Positions 1 to 8,559 of a DNA stretch of 64,000 bases are shown piece by piece. The stretch is from Bacteroidota bacterium (GTDB taxonomy: Bacteria > Bacteroidota > Ignavibacteria > Kapaibacteriales > UBA2268): assembly GCA_021780815.1 (NCBI GenBank), contig JAJXYC010000013.1, positions 186,001 to 250,000 of the forward strand. The letters are read 5' to 3'. Within the stretch, counting starts at the first letter, position 1. Every line of letters starts with the position of its first letter. The translations under genes were made by a program, and so were the position numbers. The notes below the pieces were generated by a model, which searched no databases, had not been told where the DNA came from, and saw only the letters and a program-made list of their open reading frames with translations.

Positions 1-1
1 T

Positions 2-1165
2 GGTGTTTTTGTATCTAAACATATTACAATTGGTGATGATTTTGAATTAATGATAGAAGTGATTAATGAACAAATTCGGCATAATGATTTTGTTATTACA
101 ACAGGTGGTTTGGGACCTACGCATGACGATATAACAAAACCTGTTTTACTGAAAATCTTTAATGATGAACTTATTGAAGATAAAACTACAATAAATTACC
201 TTGAAGAATTTTTTAGAACAAGGAATTGGGCTTTAACGGAACGTAATAGGCAACAATCTTTAGTTCCATCAAAAGCCAAATTACTTCCTAACAAAATTGG
301 AACAGCACCTGGTTTACTTTTTGAAAAAGAGGGTAAATATATAATTTCTTTACCGGGTGTTCCGTCCGAAATGAAATATATAACTACGAACTCCATTTTA
401 CCTTTAATAAAGCAGAAAATGGAAGAAAAAAATGAAAACGTAGTTTTGTATAAGACTTTGAATGTTGCTGGCATATTTGAATCTAACCTTGCGGATTTAA
501 TCGGAAATCCAAACATCTTTTTAGGAGAAAAATCATCTCTTGCTTTTTTACCAAGCTATCAAGGAATAAAATTGCGAATCGGGACTATTCAAGATAATTT
601 TGAATTTGCCAAAAAAGAAATAGAGCGTATTAGAAAAATCTTGTATGATAAAGCAGGTAGTTATATTTGGTCAGAAGATAAAGAAAATCTTGCAGAAGTT
701 TTAGGACAGTTATTATTGCAAGAAAAAAAGACGTTATCTGTTGCCGAATCTTGTACAGGTGGTTGGTTAGGGCGCGAAATTACAGCAGTTGCCGGTTCAA
801 GCGAATATTTTCTTGGGGGTATAATTTCGTATTCAAATGAAGTAAAAATTAACCAATTAAAAGTTTCCAAAGAAACAATTGAACGATACGGTGCAGTAAG
901 TCAACAAACTGCATTTGAAATGGCAAAGAATGTTCGTGAAATATTTTCAAGTAATTACAGCATTGCCATCACAGGAATAGCAGGGCCATCTGGTGGTACA
1001 GTTGATAAACCAGTAGGTACAGTTTGGATAGGTCTTGCTACGGAAGATAATGTGCAGACTTTCAATTATAATTTTGGTAATGAAAGAAGCATAAATCGTG
1101 AAAGAGCAGTTGGCACTTCTTTACTCCTCCTTTTACAAGCAATAAAAAATAACAAAAAATTGTAA
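2..1165 (+). CDS. cinA: CinA family protein (MoCF domain plus nicotinamide-nucleotide amidase), 5' end cut by window
   Basis: The reading frame is open from the first bases of the window, so the start codon lies to the left; 387 residues are visible. The N-terminal part is a molybdopterin-binding-like (MoCF) fold with the TTGGLGPTHDD motif. The C-terminal part is the PncC/CinA amidase domain (SVAESCTGGWLG, then GIAGPSGGTVDKPVGTVW). In this family the C-terminal domain deamidates nicotinamide mononucleotide in pyridine-nucleotide recycling, and the N-terminal domain has ADP-ribose pyrophosphatase activity in some members. A first in-frame ATG at position 50 is internal, because conserved CinA sequence (VSKHITIGDD) precedes it. 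It is followed 75 bp later by a thiolase on the same strand. Confidence 0.93.
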   Translation, partial: GVFVSKHITIGDDFELMIEVINEQIRHNDFVITTGGLGPTHDDITKPVLLKIFNDELIEDKTTINYLEEFFRTRNWALTERNRQQSLVPSKAKLLPNKIGTAPGLLFEKEGKYIISLPGVPSEMKYITTNSILPLIKQKMEEKNENVVLYKTLNVAGIFESNLADLIGNPNIFLGEKSSLAFLPSYQGIKLRIGTIQDNFEFAKKEIERIRKILYDKAGSYIWSEDKENLAEVLGQLLLQEKKTLSVAESCTGGWLGREITAVAGSSEYFLGGIISYSNEVKINQLKVSKETIERYGAVSQQTAFEMAKNVREIFSSNYSIAITGIAGPSGGTVDKPVGTVWIGLATEDNVQTFNYNFGNERSINRERAVGTSLLLLLQAIKNNKKL

Positions 1166-1240
1166 ATAAAATTCTTTTTTTTTGTAATTTTATTTTTTTT
1201 ATAAATCACTTTTTATTTATTTTATAAACAGGAATATTTT

Positions 1241-2416
1241 ATGGGAAGTGTAATATTATCAGCGGCGAGAACGCCGGTAGGTTCTTATTTAGGAACATTG
1301 TCAAGTTTGTCAGCTCCTCAGTTAGGTGCAACTGCAATAAAAGAAGCAGTAACGAGAGCAAAAATTAATAAAGATGCAATTAACGAAGTAATAATGGGAA
1401 ATGTATTGCAAGGTGGAGTAGGGCAAGCACCTGCAAGACAATCTGCAATTTATTCAGGATTAAGTGTTCATGTAGAATGTATGACAGTAAACAAAGTATG
1501 TGGAAGTGGGCTTAAAGCTGTTATGCTTGCTGACCAAGCTATTAAAACAGATGATGCTGAACTTATTGTTGCTGGTGGTATGGAATCTATGAGTAATGCT
1601 CCATATTTCCTTAAAAAAGCTCGTAATGGCTATCGTATGGGTCATGGTGAATTAATTGATTTAATGATTCATGATGGACTTTGGGATGTTTACAAAAATA
1701 TACATATGGGTATGGCAGGTGAACTATGTTCCGAAACATACAATATATCAAGAGAAGAACAAGATGAGTATGCAATAATGAGTTATAAAAGGGCTATTGA
1801 AGCTACTGAAAATGGAAATTTCATTGATGAAATTATTCCTGTCGAAATTCCTGCTAAAACTGGTTCAATTAAAATTGATAAAGATGAAGAACCTTTTAAA
1901 GTAAATTTTGATAAAATTAAAAGTTTAAAACCTGCTTTCAAATCTGATGGAGTAATTACTGCGGCAAATGCTTCTTCAATTAATGACGGTGCTTCTGCAT
2001 TAGTGGTTGCATCTGAAAATTATGCTCAATTGAATGGTTTGAAACCTCTTGCAAAAGTTATTGCCCATGTTTCTTATGCCCAAGAACCAGAATGGTTCAC
2101 GACTGCTCCCACTTTTGCTATTCAAAAACTTCTGAAAAAAGTTAATATGAATATTCAAGATATTGATTTATTCGAAATTAATGAAGCTTTTGCTGTTGTT
2201 TCTATGATTACTGCTAAAAATTTAGGAATACCTTATGACAAAATGAACATCAATGGAGGTGCCGTTTCAATTGGTCATCCAATTGGTGCTTCTGGTGCAA
2301 GAATTTTGACTACTTTAATTTATGCTTTAAAGAAATTGAATAAAAAATATGGAATTGCTTCTCTTTGTATTGGTGGCGGTGAAGCAAATGCTATGTTAAT
2401 TGAAATGGTTGATTAA
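1241..2416 (+). CDS. Acetyl-CoA C-acetyltransferase (thiolase)
   Basis: A 391-residue thiolase, the usual length of biosynthetic acetyl-CoA acetyltransferases (AtoB/ThlA type). It condenses two acetyl-CoA to acetoacetyl-CoA or runs the reverse cleavage. The nucleophile is Cys87 in NKVCGSGLKAV. The C-terminal half carries the histidine motif NGGAVSIGHPIGASGARI and the second cysteine motif CIGGGEANAM. No signal peptide, so cytoplasmic. No other fatty-acid or ketone gene is adjacent, so the direction of the reaction in vivo cannot be told. A strong hairpin terminator follows at 2477-2507. Confidence 0.95.
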   Translation: MGSVILSAARTPVGSYLGTLSSLSAPQLGATAIKEAVTRAKINKDAINEVIMGNVLQGGVGQAPARQSAIYSGLSVHVECMTVNKVCGSGLKAVMLADQAIKTDDAELIVAGGMESMSNAPYFLKKARNGYRMGHGELIDLMIHDGLWDVYKNIHMGMAGELCSETYNISREEQDEYAIMSYKRAIEATENGNFIDEIIPVEIPAKTGSIKIDKDEEPFKVNFDKIKSLKPAFKSDGVITAANASSINDGASALVVASENYAQLNGLKPLAKVIAHVSYAQEPEWFTTAPTFAIQKLLKKVNMNIQDIDLFEINEAFAVVSMITAKNLGIPYDKMNINGGAVSIGHPIGASGARILTTLIYALKKLNKKYGIASLCIGGGEANAMLIEMVD

Positions 2417-2476
2417 ATCAATCAATAGCAAAATTCCTTGTACAAAGATATTGTGAAATTCAATTAAAACAAATAA

Positions 2477-2507
2477 AAAGGGGTTATCTTTTTGAGATAA
2501 CCCCTTT
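2477..2507. terminator. Bidirectional hairpin terminator between convergent genes
   Basis: A perfect 13-bp stem (AAAGGGGTTATCT / AGATAACCCCTTT) with a 5-nt loop sits between the stops of the thiolase (+) and the large secreted protein (-). A-rich and T-rich flanks on both sides allow it to end transcription from both directions. Confidence 0.9.
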
Positions 2508-2540
2508 ATTTGTGTTGGTTGTTGGTTAAGATGAAAGTGT

Positions 2541-5180
2541 TTATTTAGAAATTACTACTTTTGTGTTTGTAACGGTAGTGCCATCACTAATTGTAATCAA
2601 ATAGTTTCCAATTGAATAATCAGATAAATTTACTTCAACAGTATTTTCACCGACGGAAGCAGGTTTATTAATAATTTTAACTAACTGGCCATTAGATGAA
2701 TAAACTTTAATGGTAACATTGTCAGCTGTTGAATTGAAAGTTAAATTGAATAAACCATTTGATGGGTTAGGATAAACATCATTAGAATTCAAAGGAGTAG
2801 AGTTATCTACAACAGCAGTAGTACCAATTGGAGTAAGAAGAATTTGTCCTAAATTAACTGTTGAATTATTATCAGCAGTAATTGTTTGTACGTATTTTTG
2901 GAAACCTTCCTTTTCAATTGAAAGCGTATAAGTGCCAGAAGTAAGATTAGTTAAAGCAAATGAGCCATCAGCATTACTTTCTTCAAATGAAGCTAATGTT
3001 TGAGTATTTTGCAAATAAACTTTTGCAGTAGGAATTGCCGAAGCCGCTATGTTTTGCTCGTTATAATTTTCTTTATTATAAATCATACCTTTAACAATTC
3101 CACCACCATTTGGAGGAGTGAATAGTGCAAGATTAATTGTAATATTAGTAACTTTGTTACCAGTTGCAATTGTAATTTGAGTTGCTTTACTAAAATTAAT
3201 TGAGGCAGTATCATTTTCAACATAATATCCACAAGCAAAAGTTGTGTCTCTTTGAGTTGATGCGAACAAGATGTAATTACCGTCGGATAAATTGTTTATA
3301 GTGAAATTACCATTTGCATCAGTATAACCAAATCTAAACAAGTCATTTTTATCAAATCCATTTTGGCTGAGTTTTATAGCTTCGACGAAAGCATTTACAA
3401 ATGGTTGATTAGTAGAATTATTAATTACAACTCCGGAGATAGAACCGTTGAACTGATTTTGTGGTGCCTTGAAAGTGAAATTAATATTAGATAAAGTAGT
3501 AGAATTCGGGTCTTTTTGAATGATAGTGGCATCATCACGGTTGTAAGTTTGGTTGTAGAACAAAGGCATCATATCTTTTTTCCAACCCATTGCATTTGGT
3601 CCAACTACCATAGTGTAAGCAATATATTTGAATGTATCAGGCAGCTTAATTTCATAATAACCTTCTGAATTAGTGTTTGTTTGGTCAAAGTAATTATATC
3701 TATCATATTCTCCATTATCACTAAATCCTTCAAAGAATACTACTGCATTGTTTATAGGATTATTACTTGAATCTTTAACATAACCAGATACTGTGAAATA
3801 TGTAATGTTTGGATTTGGTATTAATTTAAAATTAACATCAGTTAAATCGCCAGTTAAATTTAAAACTGTGGCTTGTGTTTTGTCAAATGTTTGGTTATAG
3901 TACAAAATATTACCAAAATTTATAGGTCGTTGGTTGGAATGTTCATTTACATTGACGCTTGCTATATATTGATAAACATCAGAAAGTGAAATAGAGTAAT
4001 TACCCAAAGAATCTGTGATTGCCATCGTACTCATCTTTCCCGGTCTTCCTTCTTGATTATTATCATTAACAACTTCAAAGTTTACCACAAAATGAGGGAC
4101 AGGATTATCATTAGCGTCAACAATTTTACCACTTACATTATAATATTTGAAAGAAGCTAAATTTACTTTCCAATCAAAAGTTAAATTTTGACCGCAAGTT
4201 AAAGTTATTGTTTGAGCATCTTTAAAGTTCTTTACATTGTTATAAATATAGTATTGTCCTGACTGGTCATAAAGCATAACATAATAATCACCAGCATCTG
4301 CTTGAATAGTATAACTACCATTTACAACTTCTGATTGGAATGAAGGGTACGGTTTTTCATTCGGGATATTTTGATCAGTAGGAATTAGGGAAATATAACC
4401 TTCTGATAAAGGTTGGTCATTTTTATCAGTAATTGTTCCAGTAACAGTAATTGGGGTTTCACATTTTTGTACGAAAATTTCAAAATAAATTTCAGCACTT
4501 ATTTTTGGATTGCTAACTAAAAATGCAGAAATAACTCCCATAACATGCCCGGGTTGTTGAGGTGTCCAAGTGATAACGCCTGTTTTTGCATCGATAGACA
4601 TTCCATTTGGTCCTTTTACTAATTTGTAATTGATTTCCTGTGGTGTTGAAGATGTATCATTTGCATATTTTGCTTGTACTGTGCAAGAGTACAAAACATT
4701 TACGTTTGCAATTGTTGTTGGTGCTTGCGTAAAAACAATTTGTCCTTTTGGAGGTTCGAAACCGTCGCCAATATGCAATACAAAAGTATTAGAAGTTATA
4801 GTTGTTCCGTCTGTTTTGTTAATTTGCAAAGCAAAAGAATATTCTCCTGGTTGCAATGCAGGATTAAATGTGTAGTCGTATTTAAACATAACGTCCTTTT
4901 CAGATTGGACATCGTTCAATGTTAAGTCTGCAAATTTAGTAAAATCTGCTTGTACGAATTCTTTTTTTACACCTTTTGCCATCCATATAGCAAATCCGGC
5001 GGCAGTCTTTTGAGTATTATCGTAATGCCAAACAAAATGAATTACTCCTGTTGGGTCAGGTTGAGCATAAAAGAACGCTTCATTTTGTGCTTTAGATACT
5101 ATACTACCAAATAAAGATATTACAATGGCTAATATCATTGTAATTCTTGTTCTCTTGTTTTGGATACTTAAGGTCTTCAT
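2541..5180 (-). CDS. Secreted multi-domain protein with carboxypeptidase-regulatory-like repeats and T9SS sorting tail
   Basis: An 879-residue exported protein. The start at 5180 is chosen because AAGGAG lies 7 nt upstream and the residues that follow form a signal peptide (charged start, hydrophobic core ending in SKAQ); an in-frame extension to 5294 adds 38 non-conserved residues. After the signal come a putative immunoglobulin (He_PIG-like) segment (GMSIDAKTGVITWTPQQPGH), then several beta-sandwich repeats of the carboxypeptidase-regulatory type (VSGKIVDANDNPVPHF, VSGYVKDSSNNPINNA, ISGVVINNSTNQPFVNA). The end is a type A T9SS sorting domain (VYPNPSNGLFNLTF ... IGNYLITISDG ... KVVISK). The C-terminal domain is expected to be removed on secretion. 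The function of the body is unknown, probably cell-surface adhesion or structure. Confidence 0.85.
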   Translation of the reverse strand: MKTLSIQNKRTRITMILAIVISLFGSIVSKAQNEAFFYAQPDPTGVIHFVWHYDNTQKTAAGFAIWMAKGVKKEFVQADFTKFADLTLNDVQSEKDVMFKYDYTFNPALQPGEYSFALQINKTDGTTITSNTFVLHIGDGFEPPKGQIVFTQAPTTIANVNVLYSCTVQAKYANDTSSTPQEINYKLVKGPNGMSIDAKTGVITWTPQQPGHVMGVISAFLVSNPKISAEIYFEIFVQKCETPITVTGTITDKNDQPLSEGYISLIPTDQNIPNEKPYPSFQSEVVNGSYTIQADAGDYYVMLYDQSGQYYIYNNVKNFKDAQTITLTCGQNLTFDWKVNLASFKYYNVSGKIVDANDNPVPHFVVNFEVVNDNNQEGRPGKMSTMAITDSLGNYSISLSDVYQYIASVNVNEHSNQRPINFGNILYYNQTFDKTQATVLNLTGDLTDVNFKLIPNPNITYFTVSGYVKDSSNNPINNAVVFFEGFSDNGEYDRYNYFDQTNTNSEGYYEIKLPDTFKYIAYTMVVGPNAMGWKKDMMPLFYNQTYNRDDATIIQKDPNSTTLSNINFTFKAPQNQFNGSISGVVINNSTNQPFVNAFVEAIKLSQNGFDKNDLFRFGYTDANGNFTINNLSDGNYILFASTQRDTTFACGYYVENDTASINFSKATQITIATGNKVTNITINLALFTPPNGGGIVKGMIYNKENYNEQNIAASAIPTAKVYLQNTQTLASFEESNADGSFALTNLTSGTYTLSIEKEGFQKYVQTITADNNSTVNLGQILLTPIGTTAVVDNSTPLNSNDVYPNPSNGLFNLTFNSTADNVTIKVYSSNGQLVKIINKPASVGENTVEVNLSDYSIGNYLITISDGTTVTNTKVVISK

Positions 5181-5373
5181 AATTTTACTCCTTAAAATTG
5201 TGTTTGTTTTTTTTTCATCTTGAAACAAAATACACTTTAAAAAGTATTTTAGGACAAAATTAAAAAAAATTTTTTTAGTCTCATTTTGGAACAAAATTAA
5301 TAATTATGTGTAAATAATTATTAGTAAGAAACGTAAATAATTTGAATTATAACTGATAAAATTGTATTGCTAA

Positions 5374-5934
5374 TTGAATAACGAATATAACGATAGAGAA
5401 ATAATTGAAATGCTGATTTCTGATGATAAGAACAAATCGGATTTCGCTTTTCGTGATATTTACAATAAATATTCAGTTCAAATTTATTCATATTGCAATA
5501 AGATTTTAAAAGATAGAATGAAAGCTGATGATGTATTCCAAGAAACTTTCATCAATTTCTATCAAAATGTGAAACAAGAAAAAATAAATAATGGTAGTGT
5601 AATCGGTTACCTTATTAAAATCGCAAGAAATAAATGTTTAAATGTAAAACGTGATTTAAAGCACAATGTTAATACAGAAGACTACAAATGGATTACAGCT
5701 GATGAATTTAATTACTATAAACAAGATAAAGATAAAATAATAAAAAGTGCAATAGAAAAATTAGAAATCAAATATAAAGAACCTTTTATTTTAAGAGTAT
5801 ATGAAGGACTTGAATATATTGAAATTGCTGAAATTTGTGAAATATCGGAAGAAAATGCGAGGAAAAGAGTTTTTCGTGCGAAACAAAAAATAAAAGAATT
5901 TCTTAATCCCTTTATTGATGAATTATCAAATTAA
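5374..5934 (+). CDS. ECF-type RNA polymerase sigma factor
   Basis: A 186-residue sigma-70 family protein with only regions 2 and 4. Region 2 includes DDVFQETFINFYQNV (core binding and -10 recognition). Region 4 ends in a helix-turn-helix (LEYIEIAEICEISEENARKRVFRAKQKI). The frame opens right after a stop at 5371, so the first possible start is TTG at 5374. The next start, ATG at 5410, would remove DREIIEML, a stretch usually present in ECF proteins, so TTG is favoured although no Shine-Dalgarno is visible. It lies 20 bp before an anti-sigma-like membrane protein, the usual sigma/anti-sigma pairing. Confidence 0.9.
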   Translation: MNNEYNDREIIEMLISDDKNKSDFAFRDIYNKYSVQIYSYCNKILKDRMKADDVFQETFINFYQNVKQEKINNGSVIGYLIKIARNKCLNVKRDLKHNVNTEDYKWITADEFNYYKQDKDKIIKSAIEKLEIKYKEPFILRVYEGLEYIEIAEICEISEENARKRVFRAKQKIKEFLNPFIDELSN

Positions 5935-5954
5935 AATGAAATTTAGAGGTTGAA

Positions 5955-7232
5955 ATGAATCAATCAGAATTGTTAAATAAGTTTTTTGATGGGCAAATTG
6001 GACCCAATGAAGAAGAGAGTTTATTTAGTTCTCTTGCGGCAAATGCTTCATTAAGAAAAGAATTAAAAAATTTAATAGATATTGAAAAAGCTGTCAAATC
6101 AGATTTTGGGACGATGTTTCCACCGGTAGAAACTACCTCTGCAATTTTTTCAAATTTGAATATTGCTACTCAATCTATTGTTACTAAAGCTCCATTCTGG
6201 GCAAGTTTTAAAACCTTAATTTTATCTAATTTACTAACTTTGATTATAACTTCTTCACTTGTTTATTTTGGTATGAATTATTTTAATAGTAATTCAAATT
6301 TGATTAAACCGTCGAATCTTACTCAACAAAGTTCTATGCAAAATCAAAATAATGCTTACAATTATCCAGTTATATCAAATTTAAATGTAAATAGTAATAA
6401 TGATAACTCTTTGAACTCCAATAAATCACAAAATAATATTTCTAATAATAATATTGACAACAATCATATTAAGAAAAGCAATAAAATAGGGAAAAGAATA
6501 ATTGATAATAGTAATAATAAAAATAATGATAAGCAAGAAAATAATAATGACCAATTTGCTTCAAATCCAATTAATTTAGAAAATCATAGTTCAGATATTA
6601 ATCAAATTGAACCTACATCTGTAACAAATTCAAAATTTAGTGCACAAGCAAATACTAATTTGTTGTTAAACAAAAATAATGATATATATTTAAGCAAGAT
6701 GCAAAACATAGATTTCCCAATTCCGAGTTATTCTATAAAACAACTTGGGTTGAATAACTTATCATTAACTTTTTCAGGTGGTGATTCTTGGTCATTACCA
6801 AAAGCAACTGTGCCACGCTCATCACAACCTTTATTTAACAATAATTCAATTAATTTAACTTATAATTTGAATAAGAATTTTTCTTTTGGAATTGATTTCA
6901 GGCAAGAATATTTTTACCAGAAATACAATGGAATAGACAAAGACAAACAAGAATATATTTATGAACAAAACACCAATTATTCGGCTTTTGGGCTATTAGC
7001 AAGAGAGAATATTTTGAATTATGATTATTTCAAAACTTTTGTCCAAACTTATTTAGGCTTAAATAAGATAGGACCAATTGGTCGTTTAATGTTTGGATTA
7101 GAAATTAATCCAAAAGAAGAATATGGCTTTATTTTCACAGTTGAAGGTAGCTCATTAAGGTATTTTCACCAAAATAATTATTATTGGTCAAATAAAATCG
7201 GTGCTTATTACGGGATTATTTTGCATTTTTAA
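5955..7232 (+). CDS. Predicted dual-membrane-spanning anti-sigma factor (Dma-like), Asn-rich
   Basis: A 425-residue protein of unusual architecture. Residues 1-75 are a short acidic helical domain like those of anti-sigma factors; residues 85-108 form one transmembrane helix. Residues 110-250 are a low-complexity linker very rich in Asn, Ser and Lys. Residues 265-425 are a set of alternating, aromatic-rich strands (LTYNLNKNFSFGIDFRQ, FKTFVQTYLGLN, YGFIFTVEGSS) ending in Phe (GIILHF), as outer-membrane barrels do. This is the layout of the dual membrane-spanning anti-sigma (Dma) family described in Bacteroides: cytosolic anti-sigma head, inner-membrane helix, disordered periplasmic tether, outer-membrane barrel. 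It follows an ECF sigma gene by 20 bp and precedes a lipoprotein gene by 10 bp. Assignment is by architecture, not by sequence match. Confidence 0.72.
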   Translation: MNQSELLNKFFDGQIGPNEEESLFSSLAANASLRKELKNLIDIEKAVKSDFGTMFPPVETTSAIFSNLNIATQSIVTKAPFWASFKTLILSNLLTLIITSSLVYFGMNYFNSNSNLIKPSNLTQQSSMQNQNNAYNYPVISNLNVNSNNDNSLNSNKSQNNISNNNIDNNHIKKSNKIGKRIIDNSNNKNNDKQENNNDQFASNPINLENHSSDINQIEPTSVTNSKFSAQANTNLLLNKNNDIYLSKMQNIDFPIPSYSIKQLGLNNLSLTFSGGDSWSLPKATVPRSSQPLFNNNSINLTYNLNKNFSFGIDFRQEYFYQKYNGIDKDKQEYIYEQNTNYSAFGLLARENILNYDYFKTFVQTYLGLNKIGPIGRLMFGLEINPKEEYGFIFTVEGSSLRYFHQNNYYWSNKIGAYYGIILHF

Positions 7233-7242
7233 TGAGGTCAAA

Positions 7243-7896
7243 ATGAAAAGGAATTTATTAAATAATATTAAAATTATAGAATTTATTATAGTTTTGTTAG
7301 CTTTTGGTTATCTTACTTCGTGTACTGATACTTTAGGAACTGACCCAAATGTAAAAATAACGCCAGTAAATCCAGTAACTCCACCTGATTCTTCTGTTAA
7401 TAATAAATTCCCAATAAATTGCAAATGGAATTTTGCTGAGAATTTTGATATTAATGGATTTAAAGGCGATTCGTATATTTGGGGTTTGAACTATAATACT
7501 ATAAAAAATAATTGTTTGATAGACACAACGAATGGCAGAATTGCTTTATGGCTTGATGCGCAAATGGGAAATTCTATCCCTGATAGTTTTTTTGTCGGAA
7601 GAACTGATAGAGTTATTTCTTTTAGAATGTTTGTAGATTCATTATCTGTATCTGCAAAACAAAATGAACTTTATGATTTAAGTTTAAATAATATTAATAT
7701 AGAAGTGCAAGTGAAAGATTTAAAGAATGGAAATAAAATTTTAATAAATCAAAATGATGTCCAAATGTTCTTTTATGCTTTCAAAGATAATGATAATAAA
7801 GAAATTCATGGGCTAATCAACGTTGATTTTTACCCATACTTTAATTTCCAGACATTTAATTTTCAAGTTGTTTTCGATGCCGAACTTCCAAAGTAA
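7243..7896 (+). CDS. Predicted lipoprotein in the sigma/anti-sigma operon
   Basis: A 217-residue protein with a lipoprotein signal peptide (hydrophobic stretch ending LTSC, so Cys near residue 25 is the lipidated residue). The start at 7243 is chosen because GAGG lies 6-9 nt upstream; an upstream in-frame start at 7201 would lie inside the previous gene and bury the signal. The mature part begins with a Pro/Thr-rich linker (VNPVTPPDSS) and then a beta-rich domain with no family I recognise. The operon position suggests a periplasmic or surface partner of the envelope-spanning anti-sigma protein; this is inference. Confidence 0.75.
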   Translation: MKRNLLNNIKIIEFIIVLLAFGYLTSCTDTLGTDPNVKITPVNPVTPPDSSVNNKFPINCKWNFAENFDINGFKGDSYIWGLNYNTIKNNCLIDTTNGRIALWLDAQMGNSIPDSFFVGRTDRVISFRMFVDSLSVSAKQNELYDLSLNNINIEVQVKDLKNGNKILINQNDVQMFFYAFKDNDNKEIHGLINVDFYPYFNFQTFNFQVVFDAELPK

Positions 7897-7901
7897 GGGC
7901 A

Positions 7902-8552
7902 TCAAAGATTAATTGATAATCTAATTACCAAATCTGTTCTTACTTCAATATAAGGTATAAGAGATGTATCTGATTGTTGATTTTGATATTTTGAGTATTC
8001 AGATAAAATAAAAAAATATGGTCTTGACTTTAATGCAACTGATAATTGTGCAGCTTCTTTTTCGGGTAAAGCAACTATATGCTTTGGATTTTTGTAGTAT
8101 TCTGAAATTTTTACATTATTGAAATCTCCAATAACAAAAGGAGTAAAAGAACTATCTAAAGTAAAATCATTTGGGTCTTGCGATTCAGGCGAAAATCCAG
8201 GCTTTGGTTTTAATAATACTAAAGTATATTTAATCTTATCAAAAATCATCTCATCAATTTTAGGGTCAAAAGGCTTATTTGTACCTGGAATAACAAGAGA
8301 ATCAACCCAATAAGAGAACTGATAAAGTTCGGCTTGGTCAATTTTGTCTTTATTATTTTTATACTCATCATATTTATATAAGTTTGAAAATGTAAAACTT
8401 ATGCTTGGAACTTTCCTATTTGTGCTTTTATCATAAAAATTAATTGGTATTTGAATGGTAAATGTTTTGAAATTATTTACTGTATCTTGATAGCAAGAAT
8501 GTAGAAAAATTAATGTGCCAATAAAACAAATGTAAATTATCTTTGTTTTCAT
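7902..8552 (-). CDS. Predicted lipoprotein, function unknown
   Basis: A 216-residue protein. The start at 8552 gives a typical lipoprotein signal (MKTKIIYICFIG then FLHSC); the frame extends further upstream to 8633 but that part overlaps the preceding gene. It begins 7 bp after the stop of the tandem-OmpA protein, so the two are surely co-transcribed. No recognised domain; the body is mixed with Lys/Asp-rich loops. Its 3' end faces the lipoprotein at 7243-7896 with only 5 bp between stops and no hairpin terminator. Confidence 0.72.
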   Translation of the reverse strand: MKTKIIYICFIGTLIFLHSCYQDTVNNFKTFTIQIPINFYDKSTNRKVPSISFTFSNLYKYDEYKNNKDKIDQAELYQFSYWVDSLVIPGTNKPFDPKIDEMIFDKIKYTLVLLKPKPGFSPESQDPNDFTLDSSFTPFVIGDFNNVKISEYYKNPKHIVALPEKEAAQLSVALKSRPYFFILSEYSKYQNQQSDTSLIPYIEVRTDLVIRLSINL

Positions 8553-8559
8553 AATAAGC

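Noticed and set aside
196-516. Open frame antisense to cinA (106 codons)
   Set aside because: Antisense shadow of a well-supported gene with no start signal of its own; the same holds for antisense frames inside thiolase, groEL, clpC, dnaX, tatD, proS and asnB.
6360-6580. AAT-rich repeats as a possible CRISPR or tandem repeat array
   Set aside because: They encode the Asn-rich linker of the anti-sigma-like protein and have no regular period.
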